NCBI RefSeq assembly: GCF_014839805.1
Contig: NC_051119.1
Location: forward strand, 7,061,245 to 7,125,244
Length of the DNA: 64,000 bases
Source: Manduca sexta
Taxonomy: Eukaryota > Arthropoda > Insecta > Lepidoptera > Sphingidae
Direction: 5' to 3'
In this document: positions 47,935 to 59,092 of the stretch, one piece after another
Layout: each line of letters opens with the position of its first letter
Position numbering within the stretch: position 1 is the stretch's first letter
Program-made: the position numbers and the translations under genes
Notes under the pieces: generated by a model
Seen by the model: only the letters and a program-made list of their open reading frames with translations
What the model was told of the DNA's origin: nothing
Databases searched by the model: none

Positions 47935-49561
47935 TTATGCTTCTGGTCTGTCAATACGTTTAGCCTCCTCAAGCGCCTCTCGAATTTGATCGCCAGTTTT
48001 GCTTGACAAAGAACTGGCAATGAGCATCCTTCTTTCAACCTCTTCTATTGGATCTTCATACAGTACATCCCATGCTTTACGAAAGTTGGTTGTAAAGCTA
48101 CCAAAACTGAAAATATAACCATAACTAAGTATATCATTTGAAATTTTTGGTAAGGATAATTAGTAGAACTTAACCATTCACAACAAAGCACTGATTTCAC
48201 TGGGGGTCGCACCCTACATTCTATCAATTCTAACATTCAATCTTTTAATTCAATTAACATTGAATGTTTTTTTAATCTTTATTAAGGGGCGGCATAATCG
48301 CTTATGCGACTAAGCCCCTTCATAAAGATTAAAAAAAAAAAATAATACATTCAATCTGAACATAGTCAAAATGACTGATGTCATGATATAATTTTTTTTT
48401 ATTGCCTAAGTAGGCAAACAACAAGTGGTCCACCTAAAGGTAAGCAACTCTGGCCACCAATGAACTTACGCAATATCAAGGCAAAGACAAGCATGTATGT
48501 ATGGTACCAACTTTTTTATTTAGATACACTTAAATCTTAAAAAAATCCTCTATTCTATTTCATAGGGAAGTATATGTATTTGGTCTTGCAGTAAATAATA
48601 TTAAGTAAAGGAAGAAAGTTAACAAAATAGCACACTAAAGCCAATATTTAATATTAGGTTTGATTTGTGTTGATGATGTTAGTCTGTCTATTAAATTGTT
48701 TATTGATTGTCACTGATTGCTGGTCGCCGGATACAATTTATATCTTCCTGGATAGCAACCACTGTACATAAGTACAAAAACCTGCCATAGTAGCCCATGT
48801 AAGTATGTCACATTCTAGGATCAGCCTGTATATTGGCCCGTTGGCACCAGATGGTTCCAACAAGCCGGCATAATTGTGTCGACTGTCGAGGGATAATAAT
48901 CTCTCATCAGTCAACATTCTATTGGACCCCACTCTACTCACCATCAGGTGAGTAGAGTGGGGTCCTTATAAAAAAAATGTTATTATCGACCTAATACAAT
49001 CCATTACACGTCTTATATACTAACTACACTCACTACAAATATGTGTTATTGTAGCTAGGCTTGATTTGCTCTTTATAGCCTGCACTTTGGTGTAATACAA
49101 AAATATTGCATTTATATTGTTTAAATATACATTATTTACTAATGTAAACTTTGATAGACAGTAATAGAGTAGTGTGATTGAAACAACAAATTTATACAAG
49201 TATTTTGTTCATCTCAGAAGGAACCATAACTACCAAGCACTTTTGTTTTTATACAAATTCACAATTTGTTTATTATGCTGTATCTTCAGACTTGTCATTT
49301 TTTTCACACATCAATTACAATGGTCTTTAGAACATTCTATATAAAATTCAGTGTACAAACACCACACTGATACAAAATATCAAATTCAACGAAATAACCT
49401 CAAAAATTAAAAACATTCTTATTTATAACTTACTGGAAGATTAATCCAGTTATAATTCCGGCGGTTATAACGCCAATACTCAATGCGTTTCTAAATCCAG
49501 CGGCTGGGGTGCCTTTAACTCGTCTAGGTTTCCATTTTGACGTATCTACACCGACCGCCAT
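47935..49561 (-). CDS. 99-residue single-pass membrane protein, family not recognised
   Basis: Two exons: 49561-49434 and 48106-47935 (stop TAA). They join in phase through a gtaagt donor and a tatattttcag acceptor. The start ATG has a favourable context (aac-ATG-G); an upstream in-frame ATG at 49618 would add 19 residues without obvious character. The first 25 residues are basic and contain SKWKPRRVKGTP. Residues about 26-44 form one hydrophobic helix (LSIGVITAGIITGLIFHF). The rest is a charged, probably helical tail (EDPIEEVERRMLIASSL, then REALEEAKRIDRPEA). There is no cleavable signal peptide, so a small organelle or ER membrane protein is likely; mitochondrial inner membrane is a guess from size and composition. 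It lies 272 bp upstream of Slx4 on the same strand. I do not recognise the family. Confidence 0.75.
48258..48355. repeat. Near-palindromic MITE-like element
   Basis: Long inverted arms: attgaatg.. ttttaatctttattaaggggc and gccccttcataaagatta ..cattcaat. A small inner inverted cataatcgcttatg lies between. It is in the intron of the membrane-protein gene. Confidence 0.7.
48718..48972 (-). repeat. Dispersed repeat J, copy 3
   Basis: Lies in the intron of the membrane-protein gene. ggatagcaaccactgtacat, gatcagcctgtatattggcc, ccggcataattgtgtcgact, ending in the 19-bp hairpin at 48924-48965. Confidence 0.6.
48924..48965. repeat. Perfect 19-bp hairpin at the end of repeat J copy 3
   Basis: ggaccccactctactcacc, loop atca, then its exact reverse complement. 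Confidence 0.9.
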
Positions 49562-50191
49562 GTTTTCGAAAATGCGTATTGTTATTACAAAGCGCTCACT
49601 TATAGCGCCGTAATGCATAAGGAAATTTGAAAATATATATTAGTGGTAGAAGTATTTTTATTTTCCGGGAAATGTGAATAAATCTTAGTTTAAACAACAT
49701 CAACAAGTGAATTATATAATAAAAACAATATATGTTTCTATTTTAAATGATATACATGGACTAAATTCTTAATTCCTTTGCTCAAAACATAAATTAAATA
49801 ATAAATCAGCTGATAGCAGTGATGCCAGATTGGATAATTGCCCCCTTATTTAGGTGTTTTTAACATGGTGGAAAATTCCAGGTGACAAGAAAAGGTCTCG
49901 GAGGGAGTTTAAGTTAAAAAAACTGGATTCAGAGGGAAAAATAATTAAAACATTTTTGATTTATCTAGTACGTTATTACAATATAATATAACAGAGGGTT
50001 TTGTTCTAGTTTCAGTCTATCACATAAGGCACATGAGAAAGAGTTAATTATTATTTTGAAGTTTGAAATCATTTTACGAGGTTTCAACAAAAAATAATTG
50101 TGAACACTGCAGTTAGACGTCATAGGAAGAAATCATCAATTGATAATCTTGTTTTTGTTGTTATACACTGAATTAAATGTAAATAAATAAA

Positions 50192-53100
50192 ATGTCTCTT
50201 CTACAGCAGTTACAATACAATGATTATAAAAAAGCAAAAGCGTTTACTTTAGAACAGTGCGTTACTATTGCTAGTCTAACGAAGTTGGAGTAAGTAATTA
50301 ATAATAAACATAAAAATTGTTTCTTTTTAAAAAGCTTAGTGAAACCAAATATTGATAAATAGTTATTCGCCATTAAATACTGTTTAAGGTGCTAATTAAC
50401 CCTTTATATATGGCTTATACATAAAATAACGTTATGTCCCTGAAACATATATTTCCTGATCTATGGACAGGCACAACTCTAGGTACCCCTAACTACTCCT
50501 GAATATTGTATATCTAAATGGGGTAGAAAGATGGCAATTATGCAGGCCGTCGGGGCATGCTTGTATTTTTTTTTTCTTTGACGTGTCGGTATTTCCTATG
50601 GGCTTCAGTTTGCCGAACCAAAATAAAAAAAAAACAGATATAGTGTATGGTCAAATGGTGTTAATATGATTGAAGGGTTATGTTTGTTGTGTTTGTAATA
50701 TTAAATCAGAAAAAAATGAAATTAATTTTACACTTTTCAGAATATCGTTTAACAATGTAGATAATCCTGGAGAACACCTCTTGGAAGAACTACACCGTAA
50801 TGGATTTACAAAATCAAATTATGAAGCATTACTCCTGTCGCTACAAAGATACAGGCCCCAAGCAAAAATCGCAATTCTTATCGCTAACGATAAATACATC
50901 CACCTTTCAAAGCTTGCCACACCGTCTACAGACTGTGACTCTTTAGGATCAAACTTGAAACTGCTAGGATTCATTGTGGTGACTATAAAAAACACAACAG
51001 CTCATGACTTAAAAGTTATATTGAGGAATATATCTGATGTAATACCTGCTGATTCTTATTGTAAGTATATAGATTTAGAAGTCATTAGAACAAGAACAGT
51101 TTATGTGCCAAATGAGTTATTGTGTATAGCAAATAATTTCTTAAAATATTACTTATTTTACATTAATACTTTTAAGGGGTAGGCAGGAGTATTATTACCG
51201 GTATACAAGGGGAAGTAATTCTTCTGACATTTATCGTCATCATTATCCAACTCCGGCCTGATATTGTGCAGAAAATTCTGGTACTACCAACATAAAATTG
51301 CATTATTTCCACATTCCATTCATACTTATAGGGGAAAGCAGTGGTATTACTACACCTGCATTTGATGTTTACACGCATCATTATCCAACTCTGGCCTGAT
51401 AATGGTCAGAAAATCCCGATGCTACTATCGTAAAATTATATGCATTGTTTCCATATTCCAGGCTTCATGTTCTATGCAGGCCATGGATGTCAGTTATGCA
51501 ATACTAAATGCATGCTCGGTATTGATTGTCCCACAGAAAATGTGGAGGTGGAACACTGTGTTACGGAGAACTATGCATTGAAAGTATTAGAGGGATGTCA
51601 GCTCGATATGTGTATACTCATCATGGATATGTGCAGAGTGCCTTTGGATAGGTAAATATTGTTTGTAGTGGTTCCTTTCTAACCGAATTTCGGCTACAGA
51701 GGCAATCTCAACGAGAGATCAACCGAACAGGTAGGAGATATTATAGTGCATGTGTGTGCACAATACACAGATGCACTCTCTGTGCTCCTGTGTGTGATGT
51801 TTGTTGTATTTTGTCTTAATAAATGTAAATGTTTATGAAGTATTTTATGTTTAAATAATATCAGCCCTGTATTATATACTGCCACACTGCTGGGTATGGG
51901 TCTCCGATACTATCAAGAGGGTTTAGGCCTTAGTCCATGCTGGCCTAGTGCAGATTGGCAGACTTTGCATACCCTCAAAATTCTTATATCGAATTTCTCA
52001 GGTATGCTACATCCCTCACAACTGTTAAAGCAAACACTAAAGTCAGAGGTGTGTCCTTTCGTTTTGAATCTGCAGACATTTGTCTTGACAGTCTATTCCA
52101 CTCCTAACTGGGCTATCGCCCCTTCAGGTATTTGTTTAACATGCAAAAAGCCTAGAATTCATTTTGATATATTTTGGCATGCATAAACCAGTTTCTTAGA
52201 CAATAAGAAAGTTATTATCTCTTTTACTCATGTGGTATATATTGTAGAAATCTTTTCCCCATATGTATATATTAAATAAATAATACTTTATCAAAATACA
52301 TATTATATAATTACAGGGAAGCCAACCCAAGTATCTATTTATCAATGACAGACGTTGAAGATTACATGATACACAACAACTTACTAATATGTTACTCAAC
52401 ACAGTCCTCTAAAGGGGCATACGAGATGGTGCAGATGGAATTCTCTACAATGAATGGTAACAGCACATACCAGCTACAGACAGGGGACAGTAAACGCATA
52501 TTGTCTGGTATGAGTGTGTATGTGAACGCTTTGTGTACCAGGTTTGAAGATTCGACTGATATTAGCAGTCTGTTGGACAGAGTGCACGCAGGTAAGTTTT
52601 GACAGAATAAATAGAATTCAATACCCTGAGTACGAATTTCCGGGCAATCGAAGTTAATAGAATGGTTTCGACTAAGCAAATTTTTGTATGGAAATTTAAC
52701 AGCGCCCCGGTGAGCGTATTTGGGACTAAATACAGTAGCGTGAAAATCCCGCACGTAAACTTCTAAATGTAACGGTTAACTTAATATGTATAGGAATCGA
52801 TGGTAGTAATTATTTTTTTTATATATATTATTGATAAACAACTATCGAGAATTATATAAACGTTAATTTACTCAATACAAACTCCATAAATTCTTGCTAT
52901 GGGTACCGATTAAGTATTTAAATTTGTATGTGTTGATAATGTTAAGCTCTCGATTCCTATTCAGCATTCATTGTATTTACTTGCTACACCCAGTTAAAGT
53001 TATGTAATTTTGATAAATAAATTACCGTAAAAGATTTTGTTTTGATGTCTTATACTATTTTATTTTTTAAAACTCGGATGGTACAATGCGATGTTGTTAC

Positions 53101-53972
53101 AAAACTAAACGGATTATAGATAGGTTTACAGGTGGGTCTATGCCTCAAGTAAAATCTAGGGCCTTATTCTCTATGACAGTGTAAACTAGTAACACGGCTG
53201 TGTTATCTTCGCGAAATAAGCGTGGAATGGTATTCCGTCCAATTTCTGTTGTCTTGAACGTGACGCAGTGCGTTTCGTACTTGCTAGTCACTATCCAAAT
53301 ATGTGTGGCATAGTGAATAGTATAGATCGCTTCGAATAGGTCGATTTAGAAATGTTTGGGAGAGGCCCATGTTCAGCAGTGGACATCCTGCGGCTGATGA
53401 CGATGATGATATAGAATAAAGCCTCAGGTTAGTAAATGCAGGAATATTTATTAATTACACAGTTTTTTATATTTACTTTTTCAGATGTGGAGCGTTTGCT
53501 TGAAAAACAAAGGCCTATAAAGCTTCAATGTGGTACTGACAAAAGATACCTATATGATGCTACAATAGGTTAGTATAAATTATATTAAATAAACTATTTA
53601 CGGTAGGTATAGTCAATTATTATTCCTAAGAGGGTCATACCGCCATTTCAATTCTCGATCACAATCCTTTTTTTTTATCTATCTCAAATATGGACCAATT
53701 ATAAGAATATATAAGAATTATTTTGATTTTTTTTATTCTCGGAACCGGATTGGAGATTGCGATTCAGATTGTTTATGAAAATGGCTGTAAGTGGCAAACT
53801 GCAAAGACTAAGAGTAGGTTTTATGTAGAATCCTCCATTGTTAATGACGTTTTTGCTTCTGTCACAGGCTCAAATTTAGTGTTTTTTTTTTGCAGGTGAT
53901 ACAACAACTTTCTTACAAACCCCCTGGAAGGAAGCTACGAAAAGCTATAAGGAACATTGTATTGTATATTAA
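50192..53972 (+). CDS. Malt1: MALT1-like paracaspase (type 1), compact
   Basis: Six exons: 50192-50289, 50741-51060, 51462-51651, 52317-52591, 53485-53568 and 53896-53972 (stop TAA). All phases match, giving 347 residues. Residues 1-70 are helical and may be a reduced death domain (GEHLLEELHRNGF). The caspase-like domain starts near KIAILIAND (75) and holds FYAGHG with the catalytic His147 and IMDMCR with the catalytic Cys197. Asp97, Asp195 and Glu239 fall where human MALT1 has the acidic S1-pocket residues that give arginine specificity (alignment by eye). MALT1 is a cytosolic protease and scaffold for NF-kB signalling in vertebrates. No Ig-like domains are evident between the N-terminal region and the protease, and the tail after the protease is short, so this is far smaller than the human protein (about 820 residues). 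Fruit flies lack it. The insect role is unknown. Confidence 0.87.
51695..51790 (-). mobile_element. SINE family E fragment in the third paracaspase intron
   Basis: aggcaatctcaacgagagat followed by gtaggagatattatagtgca and cacagatgcactctctgtgc is a reversed, shortened family E tail. Confidence 0.45.
51856..52125 (+). repeat. Dispersed repeat B, copy 6, in the third paracaspase intron
   Basis: Nearly full length: tatcagccctgtattatata .. actcctaactgggctatcgc. The 96-codon ORF on it is repeat-derived. Confidence 0.7.
52644..53007 (+). repeat. Duplicated segment, copy 1 (fourth paracaspase intron)
   Basis: Nearly identical over about 364 bases to 63637-64000. I see one substitution (atccc versus attcc) and a length change in the T/AT run. 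It could be a young transposon or a duplicated contig end. Confidence 0.9.
53158..53425 (+). mobile_element. MITE family K, copy 2, with a nested LINE 3' tail
   Basis: Starts agggccttattctctatgac and ends atatagaataaagcct. A common lepidopteran LINE 3' tail (gggagaggcccatgttcag .. gcggctgatgacgatgatgat, about 53350-53410) sits inside the right arm. It lies in the fourth paracaspase intron. Confidence 0.65.
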
Positions 53973-54083
53973 AATAACACTATAAGCGAACATTTGAATT
54001 GCTATACCGAGGAGTATTTGGATTATCCAGGTAGATCAGGCTGTCAAAAATTGCTTAGCAAAAATAGACTTTGTTTAATGCAT

Positions 54084-54089
54084 AATAAA
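54084..54089 (+). terminator. Polyadenylation signal of the paracaspase gene
   Basis: AATAAA 112 bases after the stop codon, the first canonical hexamer downstream. Confidence 0.5.
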
Positions 54090-54246
54090 GTTACCCTGAA
54101 AGGGTTGCCTGCAGCCGCTTATCTGTTGACAGTCAAGTGACGTATGAACGACGTAAGGCTATTTTTTTTAAAGTATATCGGTAATGGCGTCTAATTAAAT
54201 TAGGTATGAACATTAGCTCGAAATTAATGTATATCGATAAAGACTA

Positions 54247-54482
54247 ACCCCTATAATCATAAATTTTCTTATCTAAGGACGGAGTATTGTTGTGATAACA
54301 AGTTTGTTTCTCAGACAGCTTGCTGTTTGTTCAGCTTTATTTATCTGACAGCCAACTAGATTAAATCACAATCACAACCGCTTTACGTCTACGTACTGCG
54401 AAGGCTGGCATGCCGTCAGCACTGAGAAACAGACTTATCACAGCAATGCTCCTTAGATAAATAATGTCTATGAATTAGGGGG
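54247..54482 (+). mobile_element. MITE family I, copy 2
   Basis: Same termini and interior as 6386-6650, in a slightly shorter form, lying between the convergent paracaspase and HD-like genes. Confidence 0.75.
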
Positions 54483-55109
54483 TAAATGTATGAGTTACAA
54501 AGTAGGTAATGTATTTCGAGTGTCTTCATGTATATTCATTTAGGGGTTGACTGCACCAAGGACAGTGTTCAAGACTAAGTATGGTCTTATCAAAAAGTAT
54601 TATTATTAGAGAACTTTAATCAGTGATTAAATGAATCAAAATTTTGTATTTTCCGCTTCATTGGCTTAATGGAATGAAAGTACTGATTGTTATTGATGAC
54701 GTGTGAAAATTGAACAGGGTAATAAAATCAGTATATGCGCTAATATTGTAATAGAACAATGTTTGTAAGAAAAGTCAAATGATTATGGTGCTAATAAATT
54801 GATTTTTATTTTTTTATGTACTTATAAATATTTATTTATCTTAGCAACGGTATATTTTTCGTCCCCAATCTCTTACAAAAGAATTGAGAATAAACCCCAT
54901 ACATGACAAAAAAAATACTTCAGCTTGCTAATGAATGATGTCTACCCGTATCGTCTAAAAATAAATGAGGGGAATACCAATAAAACAGGAAACATTTTCA
55001 TAAAAAAAAAACGAAAAAATAAGCTCTATTTAAAATTGTAAATATATTGGGGCTTCGATCCGTTCAGCGCTTCAAGCTATCGACAAAAAGCAAAATTTGC
55101 TTCATTACA

Positions 55110-55115
55110 TTTATT
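55110..55115 (-). terminator. Polyadenylation signal of the HD-like gene
   Basis: AATAAA on the minus strand 120 bases after the stop codon. Confidence 0.45.
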
Positions 55116-55140
55116 TGAACTCAGCACGTTCGCCGCGCGT

Positions 55141-55206
55141 GGTGTTTTTGACATTTCACAGCTCAATAACGTTTGACAACCTAGTTTGACAGCTGTCAAA
55201 AACACC
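55141..55206. repeat. 13-bp inverted repeat in the HD-like gene 3' UTR
   Basis: ggtgtttttgaca (55141-55153) and tgtcaaaaacacc (55194-55206), 40 bases apart, between the stop codon and the polyadenylation signal of the minus-strand gene. Confidence 0.75.
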
Positions 55207-55234
55207 GTCTGTCATTTGTCAAGTCGGACAGTGG

Positions 55235-57888
55235 CTAGTCTTTCCGGCCGGTGAGTAAGTGCTCTCTGAGTGTGCATATTTCTCGCTCGATGTTCTCTCT
55301 CGCCGCTACTCTCAAAAGCATTCGAACCTCAGGCGTGTGGTATAGTTTTGGTATTTGGGTGAATTGGTTTAAAACCTGAAAAAGAAAAAATATTGTTTGA
55401 ACTTATTATCTATTATCTCGCGGAAAAACGTTTGAAGTCGATTGCTTGACGTCAATTCTAAAAGGCAACAAAAATACTTTGGTGTCTGTTGTTACTGCAA
55501 GTAGACTACTGTCTACCATTAGGTAATATTATTCCCAGTGCCGTAACTAAAGCAGTGCTAGCAATGCCCAAGCGCAGGTTGCAAACCCTGGGGGGCACAG
55601 AATGACCAGACCAGAACTGAGTTTTAGGTCAACCATGGAGCAGTTATAGGAGGCTAATTATGCCACAGCTTGTTAGGGCAATGGAGGGGTTAAGGAGGGC
55701 CTAATACGACAGCCTATATCAAGTATGGAATACTTTGACATCTCACCTTAATCCTGTAAGCTCTTACGTAATTATCGTTTGTGAGCTTCGAGTACTCAGC
55801 TCTCACGAGTTTGGCATGTGCGTCATACTCCTCGCGCGAGGCGGCCATGACTGCCAGTTCCAGGTCCCCGAAGAGTTGCAGGTCGCGGAGTGGCGCCGGT
55901 GAGCCCAAAACAGCGTTGCATCCACACGACCCGCACCAGGCCTCGTCGTCGGTGAGGAGTGCCAGTACGTAGGAGATTAGGTCTTGCTGAAATAACATGA
56001 ATCATTTATTTTTGACCCGATCCAATTCGAATCGAAGAATCAGCGCGGTTGTTGTACTTGTATCATGTATGCATTATAATAACGGCACTGAGGCAGTCAA
56101 TCAATATATACAGGGTCATTTTGATATTGCGTTACTAAACGAAACCACATACTCGTCTTCACCTTTGCTGACATTGTGCCAAAAATTATCAATTTTTACG
56201 AAAAATCCTGGTTTTAGTTTTCTGATTATTTGGTCGATATATCGCGTGTGCGTGGGTGCATTTCTGACAGAAAGTATGATGTTGCCACTGCAATGAATTC
56301 TCTTAGAGTAGTAGTAGTGGCTTTAGGGCGCGTAAAAATAACATTACTCTTTATTAATATTTATTTAACGTTGAGTTGTAGCTGTTCTGATTCAAAAGCT
56401 CAAAATTGTTAGTATTTCTTACAGATTGCGGATGTAAGCTGAGCAGCTCTGCTAATAACTTCGCAGCGAGTTCAGAGGGCGTGTGACGTAATACTATGGC
56501 TAGTTTGAACGCGGCCGGTTGGATGACGTCATCTATGCCTTTCATCAACAGGTTCTGCCATACCCCCGCCTGGAAATTGTGAAAAAGTATGGGTTTTTTT
56601 GTGAGTGCTACAAACCATAGAACCATAGAAAAAGTACTAAATCTATCGGCATATTTAGAAATTACAATTGAATAGTTTATTTCGATGTTTAACATTCGCG
56701 TTAACATAGGAAATCATGAAAAATAAATACACCAAAAACTATGTCATAACCTTTCTATAACATTCTTGAAAAAATGTATTCTATCGACTCCACTTTAAAA
56801 TGGAATTAGGGTAGGTGTAAAGATTGAAGCTCAGGAAATAAGCAAATTACTGACGGCTTACATCTAGCTGAAAAACATTTTTATTACACGTTAAAATTTA
56901 CATCGGCTTAACAATATTCATTTAGGTTACGACCTTGTAAAAGAACAAGCTATTTTTAAGACAAAAATTTGCATGATCGTTAGACTGATCATGCGTGCTT
57001 ATCAAGCGTGATGTACCGTGTGTAATCACCTTAGATAATCGCATTATGAGCCGCAGAGATGAGCACTCGGGCGGAACAAAGGTGAAATCTAAAATAGATT
57101 ATGGGAAAGTGTTTTTTCTAGTTTAGAGAAATTTCTTGGTATATTGTGTGAATGGTTTAATTATCTGTTACTGTAATTGTAAGTATGTAAACTCTCTCCA
57201 TGACAAAAAAATAAGGTATATCAACCTTTGATCAGGGATCCAACTCTGATAGCATAAACATAAACCTAATTGTTTTTGCGATGTTATCTACTAACAAATA
57301 CCATTGTAACTCTTAAAATATTTTAAAATAAAAAAATAAACTAACGGACTGTGGGCCAAATCCGGACAGCCAATAGAGCTTTTGAGGACTTCTTAGAGAA
57401 ATTTCTAAGAATATTAATAAATTTTGATTCAGAGGGTTACATTACGGTGAGATCAATATTAAATGTTTGTTAAATAATATTTTGCCTTAATTTAAATTTA
57501 AATCCAAGGAATGATTTTTGCGTGATACAGAGCAACAAACGATCACTATCCCTTATTTCGAGCCATCGTGAAAATAGACCAATCAGAACAAAGTTGTTTA
57601 TATGTACAGATGACTTGAGATTAGTTATTATAGCCATCGTGAAAATAAACAAATGAGAAGAAAGTTTTTTTTAATGTATAAATGACTAGATTAGTTAATT
57701 CGAATTCGGATCGAAAATTGGGATCGCTTGTAAATGCCTGGATTACCTGGTAAGCGACACAGTTCCTGAGCGAGTGCCACATGCTGTCAGGCGGCGAGGC
57801 GTCGACTATCTGAGCTTTCAGGCGTCGTCGGCAGCAGGCGCGACGAGCGTGTTACACGCCGCTCGCCACACCCGCGCCGCCGAGCAGC
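55235..57888 (-). CDS. HD-domain phosphohydrolase-like protein, apparently degenerate, 5' end broken or incomplete
   Basis: Exons on the minus strand: about 57888-57747 (5' limit uncertain), 56569-56423, 55986-55747 and 55375-55235 (stop TAG). All introns are phase 0 with good splice sites (gtaatc/ttccag, gtaaga/atttcag, gtgaga/ctttttcag). The C-terminal half closely follows the predicted metal-dependent HD phosphohydrolases (COG4339): FGDLELAVMAASREEYDAHAKLVRAEYSKL, then YRIKVLNQFTQIPKLYHTPEVR and a final helix. Where that family has YHNLxH the protein has WHSLRN, and the HD-containing segment (FHDxxYDP..NE) is replaced by the short VLRHTPSEL. So the metal ligands seem lost. The first exon reads coherently in two frames, with a switch near 57821-57830. 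The start codon was not found; an ATG at 57782 would lose the N-terminus. The substrate is unknown. Confidence 0.7.
57821..57830 (-). other. Probable one-base frameshift in the HD-like gene, first visible exon
   Basis: Upstream of this point one frame encodes an Ala-rich segment with ARVWRAACNTLVAPAADD that ends in TGA. Downstream an adjacent frame encodes LKAQIVDASPPDSMWHSL and enters the donor in phase. Together they match the expected N-terminal order of the HD family, so one base appears to be missing. It may be an assembly error or real decay. Confidence 0.5.
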
Positions 57889-57939
57889 CTTGCCGCTCCC
57901 CGGCAGGCACTATACAATACGTTATATGCGAATGAATCC

Positions 57940-58035
57940 CTCCAAGCCGAAACTTTGGCGGCCAATCTCAACGGTTATCAGCCAGGTAAAATTATAGTGC
58001 ATAAGCGTGTGCGCCAGTTGGTGAACTCAGGTCAT
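57940..58035 (-). mobile_element. SINE family E tail, reversed, next to the HD-like gene
   Basis: ggcggccaatctcaacggtt .. cagccaggtaaaattatag is the reverse of the 3' part of family E. It directly abuts the 5' limit of the broken HD-like exon, so insertion may have removed its upstream part. Confidence 0.55.
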
Positions 58036-58039
58036 ATAG

Positions 58040-58405
58040 GTCAGGCGTAGATGTATTATTTACGTGTACGAGTACTATCGCCATGAGTTTCTGGCTTCGA
58101 ATCTCGGGTCGGAGCCAAATTTAATTTGACTGCGTTTTTTCATTCTGAGAAATTAGTCAGTCGCAGCTCGGAGTCAGGTATATGGCGGTGTAATGCCTTA
58201 GAAAGCACATAAATCCGTTGGCAGAACCAACTGATTTCTCTTTGGTCATGTCGATTTGCCGTCTCATCGGACTATGAGAGTGGAAGGAACGGAGAGTGCA
58301 CCTGTGTATTGCGCACACACTTGTGCACTCCATGTGTAATATATCCTGCGTACCTGGCTGATCTCCATTGACATTGGCAACCGTGGCCGAAATTCAGCCA
58401 TTTTA
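58040..58405 (+). mobile_element. tRNA-derived SINE family E, copy 2
   Basis: Same order of blocks as 37985-38365 (ggcttcgaatctcgggtcgg, tgattctctttgg-like, gaaggaacggagagtgcacc, tcctgcgtacctggctgatc). Confidence 0.7.
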
Positions 58406-59092
58406 TTCATTTATTCAAGGCTATGGAAATGAAACTATCGACCCAAGCTCTCCCGTGGGAATGTTTATGAAATTAGCGCGTAAGCAGTCAAGGTTATTAA
58501 GTAATTCATTTATTTCGTAGCGTAGCATTACGCGCGTACGTTCGCCCATACGGTAACAAACTTTTTAGGTAAATTCTATACCCATTCTAGTTGAATTTAG
58601 TTAGATTTTAATTAAATGTAAATAATTTTAGATCTCCAGTGTCCATACCAGCCTTCGATTTATAGAAGTAGGTAAGTCAAATACTGATAAAACAGCTCGA
58701 ATTACGACCTTCTTTATACAACTTATAAATTATAATAAAAAAATGAACAGCACGATTAATTTCTGCTTTTATGGCGCCAGGTTGAGTAAAGGTCACGAAG
58801 ACGTCTACATTTACAAGACATTTTGTAAATCGGAATTTGTTCTGGTAAGTAAAATTTAAATAATATTTAAATTATTGATTGTCTGCAATCACTCACATAA
58901 AGCTTACCTCCCATGTCGGGCTCCTTCCACCAGTTTATCGCCAGCTTGCTGGTTTATGGGCCCCCTTCTGAAATACCAGTCTAATTTCAGATTTGCTAAT
59001 ATCACTCAGTCAAAAAACCAAGGCCAATAAAAAAAAAATACTCTTCAAGAAAACTGTTACTAATTCTAAAACCAATTTATTACTTAGTGGTT

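Larger units (their letters stand above)
53973..55234. other. Intergenic DNA between two convergent genes
   Basis: Contains the 3' ends of the paracaspase and HD-like genes, MITE I copy 2 (54247-54482) and an inverted repeat at 55141-55206. No additional coding sequence is supported. Confidence 0.6.

Noticed and set aside
49562..49618. N-terminal extension of the membrane protein from the upstream ATG
   Set aside because: The downstream ATG has the better context, and the extension has no targeting or domain features; it cannot be excluded.
51896..52186. 96-codon plus-strand ORF
   Set aside because: It is repeat B inside a paracaspase intron.
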